In this document: one piece after another, positions 17,012-25,753 of the stretch
How positions within the stretch are numbered: the first letter of the stretch is position 1
Layout: every line of letters starts with the position of its first letter
Made by a program: the position numbers and the translations under genes
Notes under the pieces: model-generated
What the model saw: the letters and a program-made list of their open reading frames with translations, nothing else
Told to the model about the DNA's origin: nothing
Databases searched by the model: none
Origin: Parachlamydiales bacterium
GTDB taxonomy: Bacteria; Chlamydiota; Chlamydiia; Chlamydiales; SM23-39
Direction of reading: 5' to 3'
Assembly (NCBI GenBank): GCA_019694475.1
Contig: JAIBBX010000005.1
Coordinates: 1-64,000, forward strand
DNA length: 64,000 nt

Positions 17012-19108
17012 ATGAATGCGCGCATCGAAGCTGTTCGAAACATCGGAAAAAGAAATCGCAAGCTGCCTGAATCCAGCGAGATCAAATCCTCAGTCCAATT
17101 CGGAAGCCGCGTTTTCCATCGCGGCCTCATTGAAAACTTACCCAAAGACGCTGCGCAAAATTGGCTGGATGTTTTAGATGGCAGAGCAAAATTCGATCCA
17201 GCTTTTGCCGATACCATTGCGGACGCCTTAAAAAGTTGGGCGATGAAGCATGGCGCAACTCACTACACACATTGGTTCCAACCCCTTACTAACGCAAGTG
17301 CAGAAAAGCACGATTCTTTCCTGAGCTGGGGCCCGAATGGAACTGTTTTGGAAAAATTCCGGGGAAAAGAACTGCTCCGTGGAGAGCCTGACGCCTCCTC
17401 ATTCCCGTCAGGCGGACTCAGAGCAACCCACGAAGCGCGCGGCTACACAGCTTGGGATCCAACCGTATTTCCTTTTTTGTGGGAAGGCGGCGATGGGATC
17501 ACTCTTTGCATTCCAACTGTCTTTTTCTCTTGGAAAGGAGAGGCTCTCGACCACAAAATCCCCCTCATGCGTTCCGAAGAAAAATTGAATCAGGCAGCAT
17601 TGAAGCTTTGCAAATTGACAGGAACCGAAGCTGCGAGAGTCTTTTCTACCCTCGGCGCAGAGCAAGAATATTTTATCATTGACCGAAGCTTGTTCTTGCT
17701 AAGGCCTGATCTCGTTTTAGCAGGAAGAACTGTTTTTGGAGCAAAACCGCCGAAAGGACAAGAGCTAGAGGACCATTATTTCGGATCTGTGAAAGACCGG
17801 GTGATGGCTTTTATGCGCGAGTTTGAGTCGGCCGCCTTACAAGTTGGCATTCCGGTCAAAACAAGGCACAATGAAGTGGCTCCAGCGCAGCACGAGGTAG
17901 CGCCTCTTTTTGAGCGTGCATCTCTTGCCATCGATCACAACATTCTTTTAATGGAATTGATGAAAAGCTATGCGCAGAAACACGATCTCGCTTGTCTTTT
18001 GCATGAAAAACCTTTTATGGGGATCAACGGATCGGGAAAACACAACAACTGGTCGATGGCAACTGATACCGGTCTCAACTTGCTCGATCCGCAAGAAGAT
18101 AGCCTCCTTTTCCTGACGCTTTTAACTGCGGTAATGCGCGCAGTCCATGAGCATGCAGCTCTTTTGAGGGCCTCAATCGCCTCAGCAGGAAACGACCACA
18201 GACTCGGCGGATCTGAAGCGCCTCCAACCATTTTATCTGTCTATTTAGGCGATGCGCTTGAAAAGATCGTCGAAGAAATCATCCATGGTAAAAAGGGTGA
18301 GGCATCTCTGAGATCTATCGATCTCGGATTGATGGCGCTGCCCCGCCATGAAGCCGATACATCCGACCGGAACCGCACTTCGTTTTTTGCCTTCACAGGC
18401 AATAAATTTGAATTTAGAGCTGTTGGCGCGTCCGCTCACTGTGCACTGCCTATTACGATTATCAATGCAATTGTGGCAGATAGTTTGGAATTGATTCTCG
18501 ATGAAATCCATGCGGCAGTCGGGGACAGAAAACTATCTCGGGATGAGATGTTGGAAGCTGCTCTGCCTGTTCTTCGCAAACATCTTAAACTCTCTCAAAA
18601 AGTGGCTTTCAGCGGTAATAACTACTCGGCCGAATGGGAGAAAGAGGCTGCAGAGAGAGGGCTTCCCAATATCCGAAGAAGTTTCCATGCTTTCTCGCAA
18701 TTCGTCGAGAAGAAAACCCTTTCGGTTTTTGAAGGGATTTTAAGCGAAGAAGAACTTCATAGCCGCTATGAAATTTTTGTCGAACAGTATTGTAAGATCA
18801 TGCAGATTGAAGCAGCGCTCATGATTGAACTTTTCCAAACCCAAGTGCTTCCAGCCGCACAGAAAGATATGAGAGAGAGGGGACTCGATGAGCCTCTCAT
18901 TACTAAAGCGATAGCCGTTAATGCTGAAATGAAAAAAATTATTTCGCAAATGGCTGATATGGGCTGGGAAGCTAAGGGAAAGGTTTATTGCGAATTAGTG
19001 GCTCCAAAAATGGCTGAATTGCGTACGCTTGTAGATCAATTGGAGATGGTGGTCGATAATGTATTGTGGCCGCTTCCAAAATATAGGGAGCTCCTATTTT
19101 TAATATGA
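17012..19108 (+). CDS. glnN: glutamine synthetase type III (GlnN)
   Basis: A 698-residue enzyme making glutamine from glutamate, ammonia and ATP. It has the GSIII signatures GAEQEYFIID, HNEVAPAQHEVAPLFE, GINGSGKHNNWSM and RNRTSFFAFTGNKFEFR, and the family's length of about 700. The ATG at 17012 is preceded by GAGGG; a GTG at 16979 would add eleven residues without support. A possible -35 TTGACA lies at 16960 at the end of the previous gene, but its -10 is poor. Vertebrate chlamydiae take glutamine from the host, so this enzyme suggests a broader nitrogen metabolism. The stop overlaps nadD (ATGA). Confidence 0.95.
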   Translation: MNARIEAVRNIGKRNRKLPESSEIKSSVQFGSRVFHRGLIENLPKDAAQNWLDVLDGRAKFDPAFADTIADALKSWAMKHGATHYTHWFQPLTNASAEKHDSFLSWGPNGTVLEKFRGKELLRGEPDASSFPSGGLRATHEARGYTAWDPTVFPFLWEGGDGITLCIPTVFFSWKGEALDHKIPLMRSEEKLNQAALKLCKLTGTEAARVFSTLGAEQEYFIIDRSLFLLRPDLVLAGRTVFGAKPPKGQELEDHYFGSVKDRVMAFMREFESAALQVGIPVKTRHNEVAPAQHEVAPLFERASLAIDHNILLMELMKSYAQKHDLACLLHEKPFMGINGSGKHNNWSMATDTGLNLLDPQEDSLLFLTLLTAVMRAVHEHAALLRASIASAGNDHRLGGSEAPPTILSVYLGDALEKIVEEIIHGKKGEASLRSIDLGLMALPRHEADTSDRNRTSFFAFTGNKFEFRAVGASAHCALPITIINAIVADSLELILDEIHAAVGDRKLSRDEMLEAALPVLRKHLKLSQKVAFSGNNYSAEWEKEAAERGLPNIRRSFHAFSQFVEKKTLSVFEGILSEEELHSRYEIFVEQYCKIMQIEAALMIELFQTQVLPAAQKDMRERGLDEPLITKAIAVNAEMKKIISQMADMGWEAKGKVYCELVAPKMAELRTLVDQLEMVVDNVLWPLPKYRELLFLI

Positions 19109-19614
19109 AATCGATTGGGTTTTTCGGCGGCAGTTTCGATCCGATCCATTTTGGGCATATTGCGCTAGCGATTCAATTAATGGAGACTCATCAGCTGGAT
19201 GAAGTCCTTTTTTGTCCTGCTTTCTGCTCGCCTTTTAAGATGGAAACGCCCCCTCTCGCTTCCCCCGAACATCGCCTTGAAATGCTCAAGCTTGCTCTCG
19301 ATTACCCCCCCTTTAAAATTTGTTCTTTGGAATTAGATCGGAAAGGAGCATCTTTTACAGTCGATACGATCCGAGAGCTTAAAAAGGATGGAGTGAAGCT
19401 GAGGCTTCTTTTGTCTGATGAGGCTGCCCAGCACCTCCATAAATGGAAAGATACGGACCAGCTGGTCAAAATGGCGCCGCCTCTGATCGGCCCGAGAGAT
19501 ATTAAAATTTCAAGTACAGAGATCCGAAGCCGCCTCAAAAAAAAGCTTTACTGCGGTCATCTTGTCCCTGCGAAAGCTCTGGACTACATCCAACGCAATC
19601 ACTTATACTCTTGA
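19105..19614 (+). CDS. nadD: nicotinate-nucleotide adenylyltransferase NadD
   Basis: A 169-residue nucleotidyltransferase that converts nicotinate mononucleotide to deamido-NAD. The GGSFDPIHFGH motif at residues 8-18 and the C-terminal ISSTEIRSRL are the family's ATP-binding elements. It is shorter than typical NadD (190-215); the segment between about residue 110 and ISSTEIR is condensed, so substrate specificity within the HxGH family is less certain. It is coupled to glnN by a four-base overlap and precedes rsfS. Confidence 0.87.
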   Translation: MKSIGFFGGSFDPIHFGHIALAIQLMETHQLDEVLFCPAFCSPFKMETPPLASPEHRLEMLKLALDYPPFKICSLELDRKGASFTVDTIRELKKDGVKLRLLLSDEAAQHLHKWKDTDQLVKMAPPLIGPRDIKISSTEIRSRLKKKLYCGHLVPAKALDYIQRNHLYS

Positions 19615-19648
19615 TAAAAAAACATTCGATTTTTATCTTGCGGATTAT

Positions 19649-20035
19649 ATGAAAAGAACCCCTCTTGAGACCCTGAACACAATCGCCCAAGTCATTTACG
19701 ATAAAAAGGGTTTCAATATCTTAGCCCTTGATGTCCAAGGACTATCAAGCATCACCGATTATCTTCTGATTGCAGAAGGGAATGTCGATAGACACGTATC
19801 CTCGATTGCCCGAGCGATCATTGAAGAGCTTCATGAAAAAGGGGAAAAGCCAGTCCATAGCGAAGGAATCGCATCGGGTGATTGGGCTGTATTGGACTAT
19901 GGCGAAGTGATGGTCCATATTTTCAGTCCAAACTTGAGAGAAAGATATTCTTTAGAGCGGCTTTGGGGCGAAAGCAAAATCGTCGATTTAGATATCGATT
20001 TTTCTAAACCGGCAGTCTCGAACCTATCCGAGTAA
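19649..20035 (+). CDS. rsfS: ribosomal silencing factor RsfS
   Basis: A 128-residue Iojap/YbeB protein, which binds L14 and prevents 30S-50S joining in starved cells. Recognisable parts are ILALDVQGLSSITDYLLIAEG and VHSEGIASGDWAVLDYGEVMVHIF. The start at 19649 gives the usual family length; an in-frame extension to 19562 would overlap nadD and add unrelated residues. rsfS before fabF is the chlamydial order (CT769-CT770, from memory). Confidence 0.93.
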   Translation: MKRTPLETLNTIAQVIYDKKGFNILALDVQGLSSITDYLLIAEGNVDRHVSSIARAIIEELHEKGEKPVHSEGIASGDWAVLDYGEVMVHIFSPNLRERYSLERLWGESKIVDLDIDFSKPAVSNLSE

Positions 20036-20089
20036 AATTTTAGGGTGATTTTTGCGTGAACCCCCCTAAAATTTGACTTGGACAGGTTC
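20020..20089. terminator. 26-bp inverted repeat after rsfS
   Basis: Arms 20020-20045 and 20064-20089 match at 23 of 26 positions as inverted repeats, with AAATTTTAGGG/CCCTAAAATTT perfect at the inner end and an 18-base loop. The left arm includes the last codons and stop of rsfS. It probably ends rsfS transcripts, though there is no long T-run; a small mobile repeat is the alternative. Confidence 0.65.
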
Positions 20090-20134
20090 TGCGAAACAAA
20101 GTAAATTTTTCTCTAAATATTTCTGTTTTTTGCA

Positions 20135-20163
20135 TTGCGGATGAGGCCCATTTTTGGTATGAT
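20135..20163 (+). promoter_or_regulatory. candidate fabF promoter
   Basis: TTGCGG at 20135-20140 and TATGAT at 20158-20163 are separated by 17 bases and lie 33 bases before the fabF ATG. The -10 is good (5/6); the -35 is weak (3/6). Confidence 0.4.
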
Positions 20164-20195
20164 ATTCATACTGAAAATAAAATTTAGGGTTTAGC

Positions 20196-21455
20196 ATGGC
20201 GAAAAAGCGCATTGTTGTAACGGGGATGGGCATTGTATCCTGTTTTGGGACCGATGTAGACCATTTCTACGAACAGCTATTGGCGGGCAAGAGCGGGATT
20301 GTGCCGATCGAAGGATTCGATTGTTCTGCATATCCAACTCGTTTTGCGGGAGCAATCCGCAATTTCGACACCGGCGATTACATGGATAAAAAGCAGGCGA
20401 GAAGGGTTGACCCTTTCATCCGCTACACCATGGTTAGCGGCAAGAAAGCTCTGGAAGATGCCGGCATCAATGCGGAAGAGCTTGCCAAGCTGGATAAAAA
20501 ACGGTGCGGGATCATCATCGGCTCTGGCATGGGCGGGATGAGCGTCTTCTATGATGGCGTTGAAACCATTTTGTCCAAAGGCTTTAAACGGCTTACGCCC
20601 TTTTTCGTTCCTTATATCATCACCAATATGGGCGGGGCTTTGCTCGCCATTGATACCGGGTTCATGGGACCGAACTTTTCGATCTCAACCGCGTGCGCTA
20701 CATCGAATTACTGCATCCATGCAGCTGCTGAACAGATCCGGGAAGGTAAAGCCGATCTGATGCTTTGCGGAGGCGTAGAAGCGCCGATTACCCCGATTGG
20801 ACTTGCTGGATTCGTTGCGATTGGAGCTCTTTCTACAAGAAACGATGCTCCTGAAAAGGCGCATCGTCCATGGGATAGACAGCGGGATGGTTTTGTGATG
20901 GGAGAGGGGGCGGGAGTTCTCGTTCTCGAGTCGCTTGAGCATGCGTTAGCTCGCGGCGCTCCGATCCTTGCAGAATATCTAGGCGGTTCGGTCAATTGCG
21001 ATGCTTACCACATCACCTCTCCACGCGAAGATGGAGCGGGAGTAAGCGTTTGCATTGAAGAGGCGATTGCAGATGCAGAGGTTAAGAAAGAAGATGTCAA
21101 TTACATCAATGCCCATGCAACAGCCACTCTAGCTGGAGATCTTTGCGAAGTCGAAGCGATTAAAAAAGTGTTCGGCTCTCAATGCAAAGACATCAAAATG
21201 AATGCAACGAAGTCGATGATCGGCCACTGCTTAGGCGCAGCTGGAGGATTAGAGGCGATCGCTACAATCAAGGCTATTGAAACAGGAATGCTCCATCCGA
21301 CAATCAATATCGAAGATCCAGAGCCTGCTTTAGGAGATATCGATATCATACCGAATGTTGCAAAGCCGCACACTGTGAACGTGGCCCTCTCGAATTCTTT
21401 CGGATTCGGCGGCCATAATTCAACCCTTGTTTTTGCACCGTACCGAGGAAAGTAA
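20196..21455 (+). CDS. fabF: 3-oxoacyl-ACP synthase II FabF
   Basis: A 419-residue condensing enzyme of type II fatty acid synthesis. The active-site cysteine lies in STACATSNYCIHAA (about residue 166), and the two histidines in NAHATATLAGD and MIGHCLGAAGG; it ends with the usual NSFGFGGHN block. It elongates acyl-ACP chains for membrane lipids and lipid A. It starts a new unit after the hairpin behind rsfS and is followed two bases later by the Nudix gene. Confidence 0.97.
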   Translation: MAKKRIVVTGMGIVSCFGTDVDHFYEQLLAGKSGIVPIEGFDCSAYPTRFAGAIRNFDTGDYMDKKQARRVDPFIRYTMVSGKKALEDAGINAEELAKLDKKRCGIIIGSGMGGMSVFYDGVETILSKGFKRLTPFFVPYIITNMGGALLAIDTGFMGPNFSISTACATSNYCIHAAAEQIREGKADLMLCGGVEAPITPIGLAGFVAIGALSTRNDAPEKAHRPWDRQRDGFVMGEGAGVLVLESLEHALARGAPILAEYLGGSVNCDAYHITSPREDGAGVSVCIEEAIADAEVKKEDVNYINAHATATLAGDLCEVEAIKKVFGSQCKDIKMNATKSMIGHCLGAAGGLEAIATIKAIETGMLHPTINIEDPEPALGDIDIIPNVAKPHTVNVALSNSFGFGGHNSTLVFAPYRGK

Positions 21456-21457
21456 CC

Positions 21458-21877
21458 GTGCAAAAAGACGAATCATTTGGTGTTATTCCGCTTCGCCGTT
21501 CGAAGGGTTTTTGGGAAGTGTTTTTGATCCAGCACAATCGCAGCGGCTATTGGGGTTTCCCAAAAGGCCATGCTGAAGCGAATGAGACTCCTGAACAGGC
21601 TGCTTTTCGAGAACTCAAAGAAGAGACGAATCTGGAGCTTGTTTCTCTCATTCAGACTGAGCCGCTGAAAGAACAATACACGTTCATTTTGGATCGGCGC
21701 AGAGTTTTCAAACAAGTTCTCTACTACATCGCAGAAGTGGGCGGCGACATCATCCTCCAAAAAGGAGAAATCCATGATGGCGGCTGGTTCCCGTTTCCTG
21801 AAGCGATTGCCCGAGTAACGCACCAAGAGGGTAAAACGCTGCTCTTGCAAATCGAAAAAAATCTACCGAAAATCTAA
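21458..21877 (+). CDS. Nudix hydrolase (Ap4A-type)
   Basis: A 139-residue Nudix protein. The Nudix box spans about residues 37-59, beginning GHAEANE and containing RELKEET, with WGFPKGHAE before it, as in diadenosine tetraphosphate hydrolases. It probably hydrolyses Ap4A or related dinucleotides. The GTG start has GAGGAAAG upstream and follows fabF at two bases, so the two are co-transcribed, again as in Chlamydia (CT770-CT771, from memory). Confidence 0.92.
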   Translation: MQKDESFGVIPLRRSKGFWEVFLIQHNRSGYWGFPKGHAEANETPEQAAFRELKEETNLELVSLIQTEPLKEQYTFILDRRRVFKQVLYYIAEVGGDIILQKGEIHDGGWFPFPEAIARVTHQEGKTLLLQIEKNLPKI

Positions 21878-21882
21878 TCTAT

Positions 21883-22620
21883 ATGTTCTTCCGCCGCCGC
21901 ACTTTGCCCAGGGGACCTCTTCAGCCGGTGATTGAAGTTTTTGTTCGACACTGCACTTTTTCTTCCATTTCGGCGCATAAAAAACGGCCCGCCCATTTCA
22001 GCAAAGAAAATTGCTACCGCAATCTCATCTCCACATCCGACTCCCGAGTCCGTTTCACCCACTTCCTCGATATCGCAAATGGCGGCGAACATTTTCTAAA
22101 AGGGCAAGCGATTGAGATTTCCGAAGGAACCGAAAGCGGCTCTTTCCTACGCATGCTGGACCATGTGGAAAAACAGAAGCTGCATCCCGATACGATCGTT
22201 TATTTTCTTGAAGACGATTATGTGCACCGCTCTGGCTGGGTCGATGTCCTTTTCGAGGCATTTTCACTGAATGCAGATTATGCGACGCTCTTTGATCACC
22301 GCGATAAATACATGATCTATCCAAAGCTTGAGTCAAAAATTTTCATTTCAAATTCTAGCCACTGGCGCACTACTCCTTCGACGACAAATACCTATGCAAT
22401 GCGCTATTCAACTCTTCTGGAAGATTTTTCTATCCATCGCCGTTTTTCTGTTGGAAGAAAAGTGACGGCAGATCACAATAAGTTTTGTTTTTTGGGGAAA
22501 AAGGGGAGAGTGCTCATTTCTCCAATGCCAGGTTGGTCAACGCATGCCGACCCGGAATTTGCCTCTCCTTGCATCGATTGGGAACCATATTTTGAAGGGA
22601 GTGTGTTATGCAAACAGTAA
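21883..22620 (+). CDS. GT-A-like glycosyltransferase, unclassified
   Basis: A 245-residue soluble protein. The stretch TIVYFLEDDYVHRSGWVDVL (about residues 105-124) resembles the DXD region of GT-A glycosyltransferases, with EDD in place of DXD, and LISTSDSRVRFTHFLD before it fits a nucleotide-sugar fold. A later SPMPGWSTHAD is typical of these small proteins. The sugar and acceptor are unknown. It lacks a clear ribosome binding site, lies five bases after the Nudix gene and overlaps bioY by 13 bases. Confidence 0.6.
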   Translation: MFFRRRTLPRGPLQPVIEVFVRHCTFSSISAHKKRPAHFSKENCYRNLISTSDSRVRFTHFLDIANGGEHFLKGQAIEISEGTESGSFLRMLDHVEKQKLHPDTIVYFLEDDYVHRSGWVDVLFEAFSLNADYATLFDHRDKYMIYPKLESKIFISNSSHWRTTPSTTNTYAMRYSTLLEDFSIHRRFSVGRKVTADHNKFCFLGKKGRVLISPMPGWSTHADPEFASPCIDWEPYFEGSVLCKQ

Positions 22621-23144
22621 CACTTGAAAGATCAACAACTAGAGATTTCGCATTAGTCCTGCTCGGAAGCTTTATCATTTGCTTGTCTGGACATATTTCA
22701 ATCCCGCTTTGGTTTACTCCAGTCCCGCTTGCGACACAAAATTCAATGGTTCTGCTCATGGCTGCCCTTTTGGGTGCGCGTAGAGGCGGAGCCGCCACTT
22801 TCGCATTCCTCGCCCAAGGAGCGCTAGGATTGCCAGTCTTCTCAACAGGCGCTGCCGGTTTTGCAAAATTCTTCGGGCCAACAGGCGGTTACCTGATGGG
22901 ATATCTGATCGCAGCCTTTGTTGTTGGATATATCGCAGAAAAGAGAAAGTCGATTGCGAGCGCGGTCGTTGCACTGACTGTTGGCAACCTGATTGTCTAC
23001 ATTTGCGGAGCAGCCTACCTCTCGAAGTTTGTGGGACTCTCCAAAGCATTTGCTCTTGGCATCGCCCCATTCGTAGTTGGCGATCTTCTTAAAACTCTAG
23101 CGAGCCTCAAGATCCTCCAATGGGCCGGCTGGAGCAAAGAATAA
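22608..23144 (+). CDS. bioY: biotin transporter substrate-binding subunit BioY
   Basis: A 178-residue membrane protein with six predicted helices. PVPLATQNSMVLLMAALLGA and GPTGGYLMGY are BioY signatures. BioY is the S-component of an ECF-type biotin importer and can act alone or with shared EcfAAT. GGGAG precedes the ATG. No biotin synthesis gene is visible in the window, so the organism probably takes biotin from the host. Confidence 0.93.
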   Translation: MQTVTLERSTTRDFALVLLGSFIICLSGHISIPLWFTPVPLATQNSMVLLMAALLGARRGGAATFAFLAQGALGLPVFSTGAAGFAKFFGPTGGYLMGYLIAAFVVGYIAEKRKSIASAVVALTVGNLIVYICGAAYLSKFVGLSKAFALGIAPFVVGDLLKTLASLKILQWAGWSKE

Positions 23145-23195
23145 AAAGAAAAACGCAAAACGCAAAACGCAGAATGCTAAATGCTAAACTGCGGG

Positions 23196-23241
23196 CTGGC
23201 GCATCGGCCCCGCTATTCAGCGGGATCCACTCGTGCGCCAG
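23196..23241. other. two-tier GC-rich stem-loop
   Basis: CTGGCGCA at 23196-23203 pairs with TGCGCCAG at 23234-23241, enclosing CCCGCT/AGCGGG (23209-23214 and 23219-23224) around ATTC, with unpaired bases between the tiers. It lies after bioY. There is no T-run. It could be a processed RNA structure or a dispersed repeat. An A-rich stretch of short ACGCAAA-type repeats precedes it from about 23150. Confidence 0.5.
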
Positions 23242-23340
23242 AGATTGTGTGAAGCTCCCTCACATCCCTCACGTTGTTATACAATTTAATTTTTAGTGTT
23301 TATTAAAAAATAATTGTGAATGGAATTTTTCCGTTGTTTT

Positions 23341-23349
23341 TGTTATAAT
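23341..23349 (+). promoter_or_regulatory. extended -10 promoter TGTTATAAT, Inc-like gene
   Basis: TGTTATAAT is a perfect extended -10 (TGn-TATAAT) preceded by a T-rich spacer and no recognisable -35. Its last base lies eight bases before the ATG at 23358, so transcription would begin at or just before the start codon. The same nine bases occur before the genes at 34326, 36102 and 58670. Confidence 0.6.
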
Positions 23350-23357
23350 TAATTATC

Positions 23358-23684
23358 ATGCTTTCTATTCAATCAAGATCAGATCAGTTAGTGAATACGC
23401 CTGCTAGACAAGAATCGAAGATAGTTGTGGCAGCAAAGTTTTTACTTGTCGCGACGATTGTTGCAGCACTGGTGGTTGCAGCCTATTTTAGTGTGATTGG
23501 TCTCATCGCTCTGATCGCAGCTTCTGCGCCTGTTTGGCAGATCGGCCTTCTTGGAATTGGTGCTGTTGCATCGGTGACAGGGGCGGTCGGGTCGATCTAT
23601 TTCGCCGGCAAGCACCACATGCTTGAAGACACAGGCCACAATGGCGAAGATGTTAAAAATTTCTTGATTGGCTCTCTTTGTTAA
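23358..23684 (+). CDS. small bilobed membrane protein, Inc-like
   Basis: A 108-residue protein of unknown function. Two long hydrophobic helices (about 24-52 and 57-84) are separated by a short turn, with polar ends; this bilobed pattern is the hallmark of chlamydial inclusion membrane proteins, which are secreted by type III systems. The pattern is suggestive only, and an ordinary inner membrane protein is possible. No Shine-Dalgarno is visible and the promoter -10 is only eight bases upstream, so the mRNA may be leaderless. It is flanked by a converging LicD-family gene. Confidence 0.6.
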   Translation: MLSIQSRSDQLVNTPARQESKIVVAAKFLLVATIVAALVVAAYFSVIGLIALIAASAPVWQIGLLGIGAVASVTGAVGSIYFAGKHHMLEDTGHNGEDVKNFLIGSLC

Positions 23685-23690
23685 CGACCC

Positions 23691-24788
23691 CTAATGGGCG
23701 TAGATGCGCTGCCAATAAGGGTGCGATAGGTCTTTCTCATAAAGATTGGAAACGGGATTGTACACTTTGACCGGATCTAAGTTTTCTCCATAGCATCTTT
23801 GTAGGTATTTTTTTGTATCGTTCGGCACAAAGACTTCAATACCGTCGAATTGGGCCCTTTTTAGCGGGAAAACTGTGTCGAATGCAACCGGCTCTTTGAA
23901 TCGCCGCTCGCGAATTTTCCACCACTCAGGAAAAAACATGTTGTTCTCTAAAGAGAGAATGTAACGGAGCTGTTTGGATGTTTCATCGATTGCAAAATGA
24001 TAGATGTCGATGAGAGTGACCGATTTTCGGACGAATACTTTGATGTAGCTATTGGGATGTTCGCGCGATGACCAATCTTGAATGATATATTTTTTCGGAT
24101 CGAGACGATTGAGTGCGTGAAAGACGTTTTCAAAATCGGGCAAGAGAACAGCAACATCAATATCGCAGTCCCAAGGAATCACTCCGCCGTAACGATAGGC
24201 GCCAAGGCAAGTGCCGCAATCAACCCACCAAGGTATCCCTGCATCGGTCAATGCTTTACCAATATCGGCAAGCGCCTCTTTCTCAATTTTTAAAACGTTT
24301 TCATCTCCTGGCCGTCTTTGACAGCCAAGGGGAGTTAAGAGTCCGCTGATCGCAGCTACATCAAGCCCCATTTTTTCATAGGCAGCGACATTCGAATGAA
24401 CTTCTGTGGTATATCGGGCTGCCGTCAATTGCTGATGATGGGATCTTGCATCTGAATCAAGGAGGCTAATCGCTTTGACCACAGTTCCTAAAACAATGCT
24501 CGGAGGAAGAAATACAATGCTCGATGCTGTCTTGTACCAAAAACCGTGATCATAGTCGAATCTTTGGACGAATTGCCAGGAGCCGTCCGGCATCGGCTTC
24601 GCTTCTTTCCCTGCTAAAATGAACTGAACCGGAGCAAGAAGATTGTTCCCAAGTCTTTCAAGACCCGTTGCATTTTGGGCGGAGACATTGATGAATATAT
24701 TTGCCGAAATCGCATAATATGAACATACGAGAGGCATAAAACAAGTGATCATCGAATCGATAATCACGTCCCATAGACGATCGAGCAT
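23691..24788 (-). CDS. LicD-family protein (phosphotransferase/nucleotidyltransferase fold)
   Basis: A 365-residue protein. The C-terminal half (about 160-330) is LicD-like: WWVDCGTCLGAYRYGGVIPW is followed by D-C-D-I-D, the metal-binding acidic cluster of this family, and VTLIDIYHF later. LicD proteins transfer phosphocholine or similar phospho-groups to cell-surface glycans. The N-terminal about 120 residues contain one or two hydrophobic segments and are unfamiliar. It lies divergent from two membrane-anchored glycosyltransferases, suggesting a surface-glycan modification island. Confidence 0.72.
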   Translation of the reverse strand: MLDRLWDVIIDSMITCFMPLVCSYYAISANIFINVSAQNATGLERLGNNLLAPVQFILAGKEAKPMPDGSWQFVQRFDYDHGFWYKTASSIVFLPPSIVLGTVVKAISLLDSDARSHHQQLTAARYTTEVHSNVAAYEKMGLDVAAISGLLTPLGCQRRPGDENVLKIEKEALADIGKALTDAGIPWWVDCGTCLGAYRYGGVIPWDCDIDVAVLLPDFENVFHALNRLDPKKYIIQDWSSREHPNSYIKVFVRKSVTLIDIYHFAIDETSKQLRYILSLENNMFFPEWWKIRERRFKEPVAFDTVFPLKRAQFDGIEVFVPNDTKKYLQRCYGENLDPVKVYNPVSNLYEKDLSHPYWQRIYAH

Positions 24789-24883
24789 ATTTCCTTCCTA
24801 ATCGGGATCCTAAAAAAAATCCTCTCGGAATGCAACCATTTTTCTTGAAAAGAACGCAAGATTTGATAGTCTGGACTTGATAT

Positions 24884-25753
24884 ATGCGAAAGCTTCTTCT
24901 TTTTCTTGGATTGGCTTTTTTTGTTTTTGCAGGGTCTTTTATGGCCGCTCGGTTCATCGAAATGAAAAAGGAAGAACCGGTTGCGAGCGCCTTGAATGCC
25001 GGCGCTTACTATCCTCTCAAATTCCGACCCTTCACCATCGTTGTTGTCGGCCGCAATAATGGAGCGACCGTTGAAAAAACCCTGTCTTCGGTTTTTTCAC
25101 AGGCCTACGAAAATTTCCGCCTCGTCTACATCGATGATTTTTCCGATGACGGCAGCTTCGATGTCGCTCGAGACGCCATTTATGCAAGCGAGTATTTAAC
25201 CCAGGTCAACTTAGTTCAAAATGTTGAGCGCCTTGGCGTCCTAGCCAATATCTATCGAGCCGTGCAAGCTTGTCCGGATGATGAGATAATTGTCATTTTG
25301 GATGGAGACGACTGGTTTGCTCATGAATGGGTGCTGCAAAAGCTCAATGCTTATTATGATGACCCGAGCTTGTGGGTATCTCTCGCGCAAGGAATCGATT
25401 ACCCCAGTTATGAATTGGCCCCCGCTTGGGACTTTAAAGAAGGGCGCCATCTTCAAAAAGTTGAATCGCATTTGAAGTCTTTTTATGCAGGGCTATTTAA
25501 AAAAGTGCGGGAGTCTGATTTTGTCTATTCTGGCACCTTTTTGCCTGCCGCAGCAGAGCTTGCCTACATGACTCCAATGCTTGAAATGGGAAGAGACCAT
25601 TTCCAATTCATTCCAGAGGTCCTTTCAGTCAATAATCGGGAAACACTTCGGCATGAGGATCGCGAACTCGTATTGCGCTGCGAAAAATTCATCCGCTCCC
25701 TCGACCCATACCCGCCATTAACGGCATTGCAGGTGACACCATGTGGCGATTGA
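24884..25753 (+). CDS. membrane-anchored GT2 glycosyltransferase, first of pair
   Basis: A 289-residue protein with an N-terminal signal anchor (about 3-23) and a family 2 glycosyltransferase domain from about residue 45. FTIVVVGRNNGATVEKTLSS starts the fold, LVYIDDFSDDGS binds the nucleotide, and VILDGDDW supplies the DXD metal site. The anchor is unusual for GT2 enzymes and would place the catalytic domain outside the cytoplasm or at the membrane face. It overlaps the next gene by 13 bases. Donor and acceptor are unknown. Confidence 0.82.
   Translation: MRKLLLFLGLAFFVFAGSFMAARFIEMKKEEPVASALNAGAYYPLKFRPFTIVVVGRNNGATVEKTLSSVFSQAYENFRLVYIDDFSDDGSFDVARDAIYASEYLTQVNLVQNVERLGVLANIYRAVQACPDDEIIVILDGDDWFAHEWVLQKLNAYYDDPSLWVSLAQGIDYPSYELAPAWDFKEGRHLQKVESHLKSFYAGLFKKVRESDFVYSGTFLPAAAELAYMTPMLEMGRDHFQFIPEVLSVNNRETLRHEDRELVLRCEKFIRSLDPYPPLTALQVTPCGD

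Noticed and set aside
19562..19648. Upstream extension of rsfS
   Set aside because: The extra 29 residues overlap nadD and are not part of the RsfS family; the ATG at 19649 gives the normal length.
23196..23241. tRNA or integron attC site
   Set aside because: The stems do not form a cloverleaf with an anticodon arm, and no integrase or attC core sites are present.
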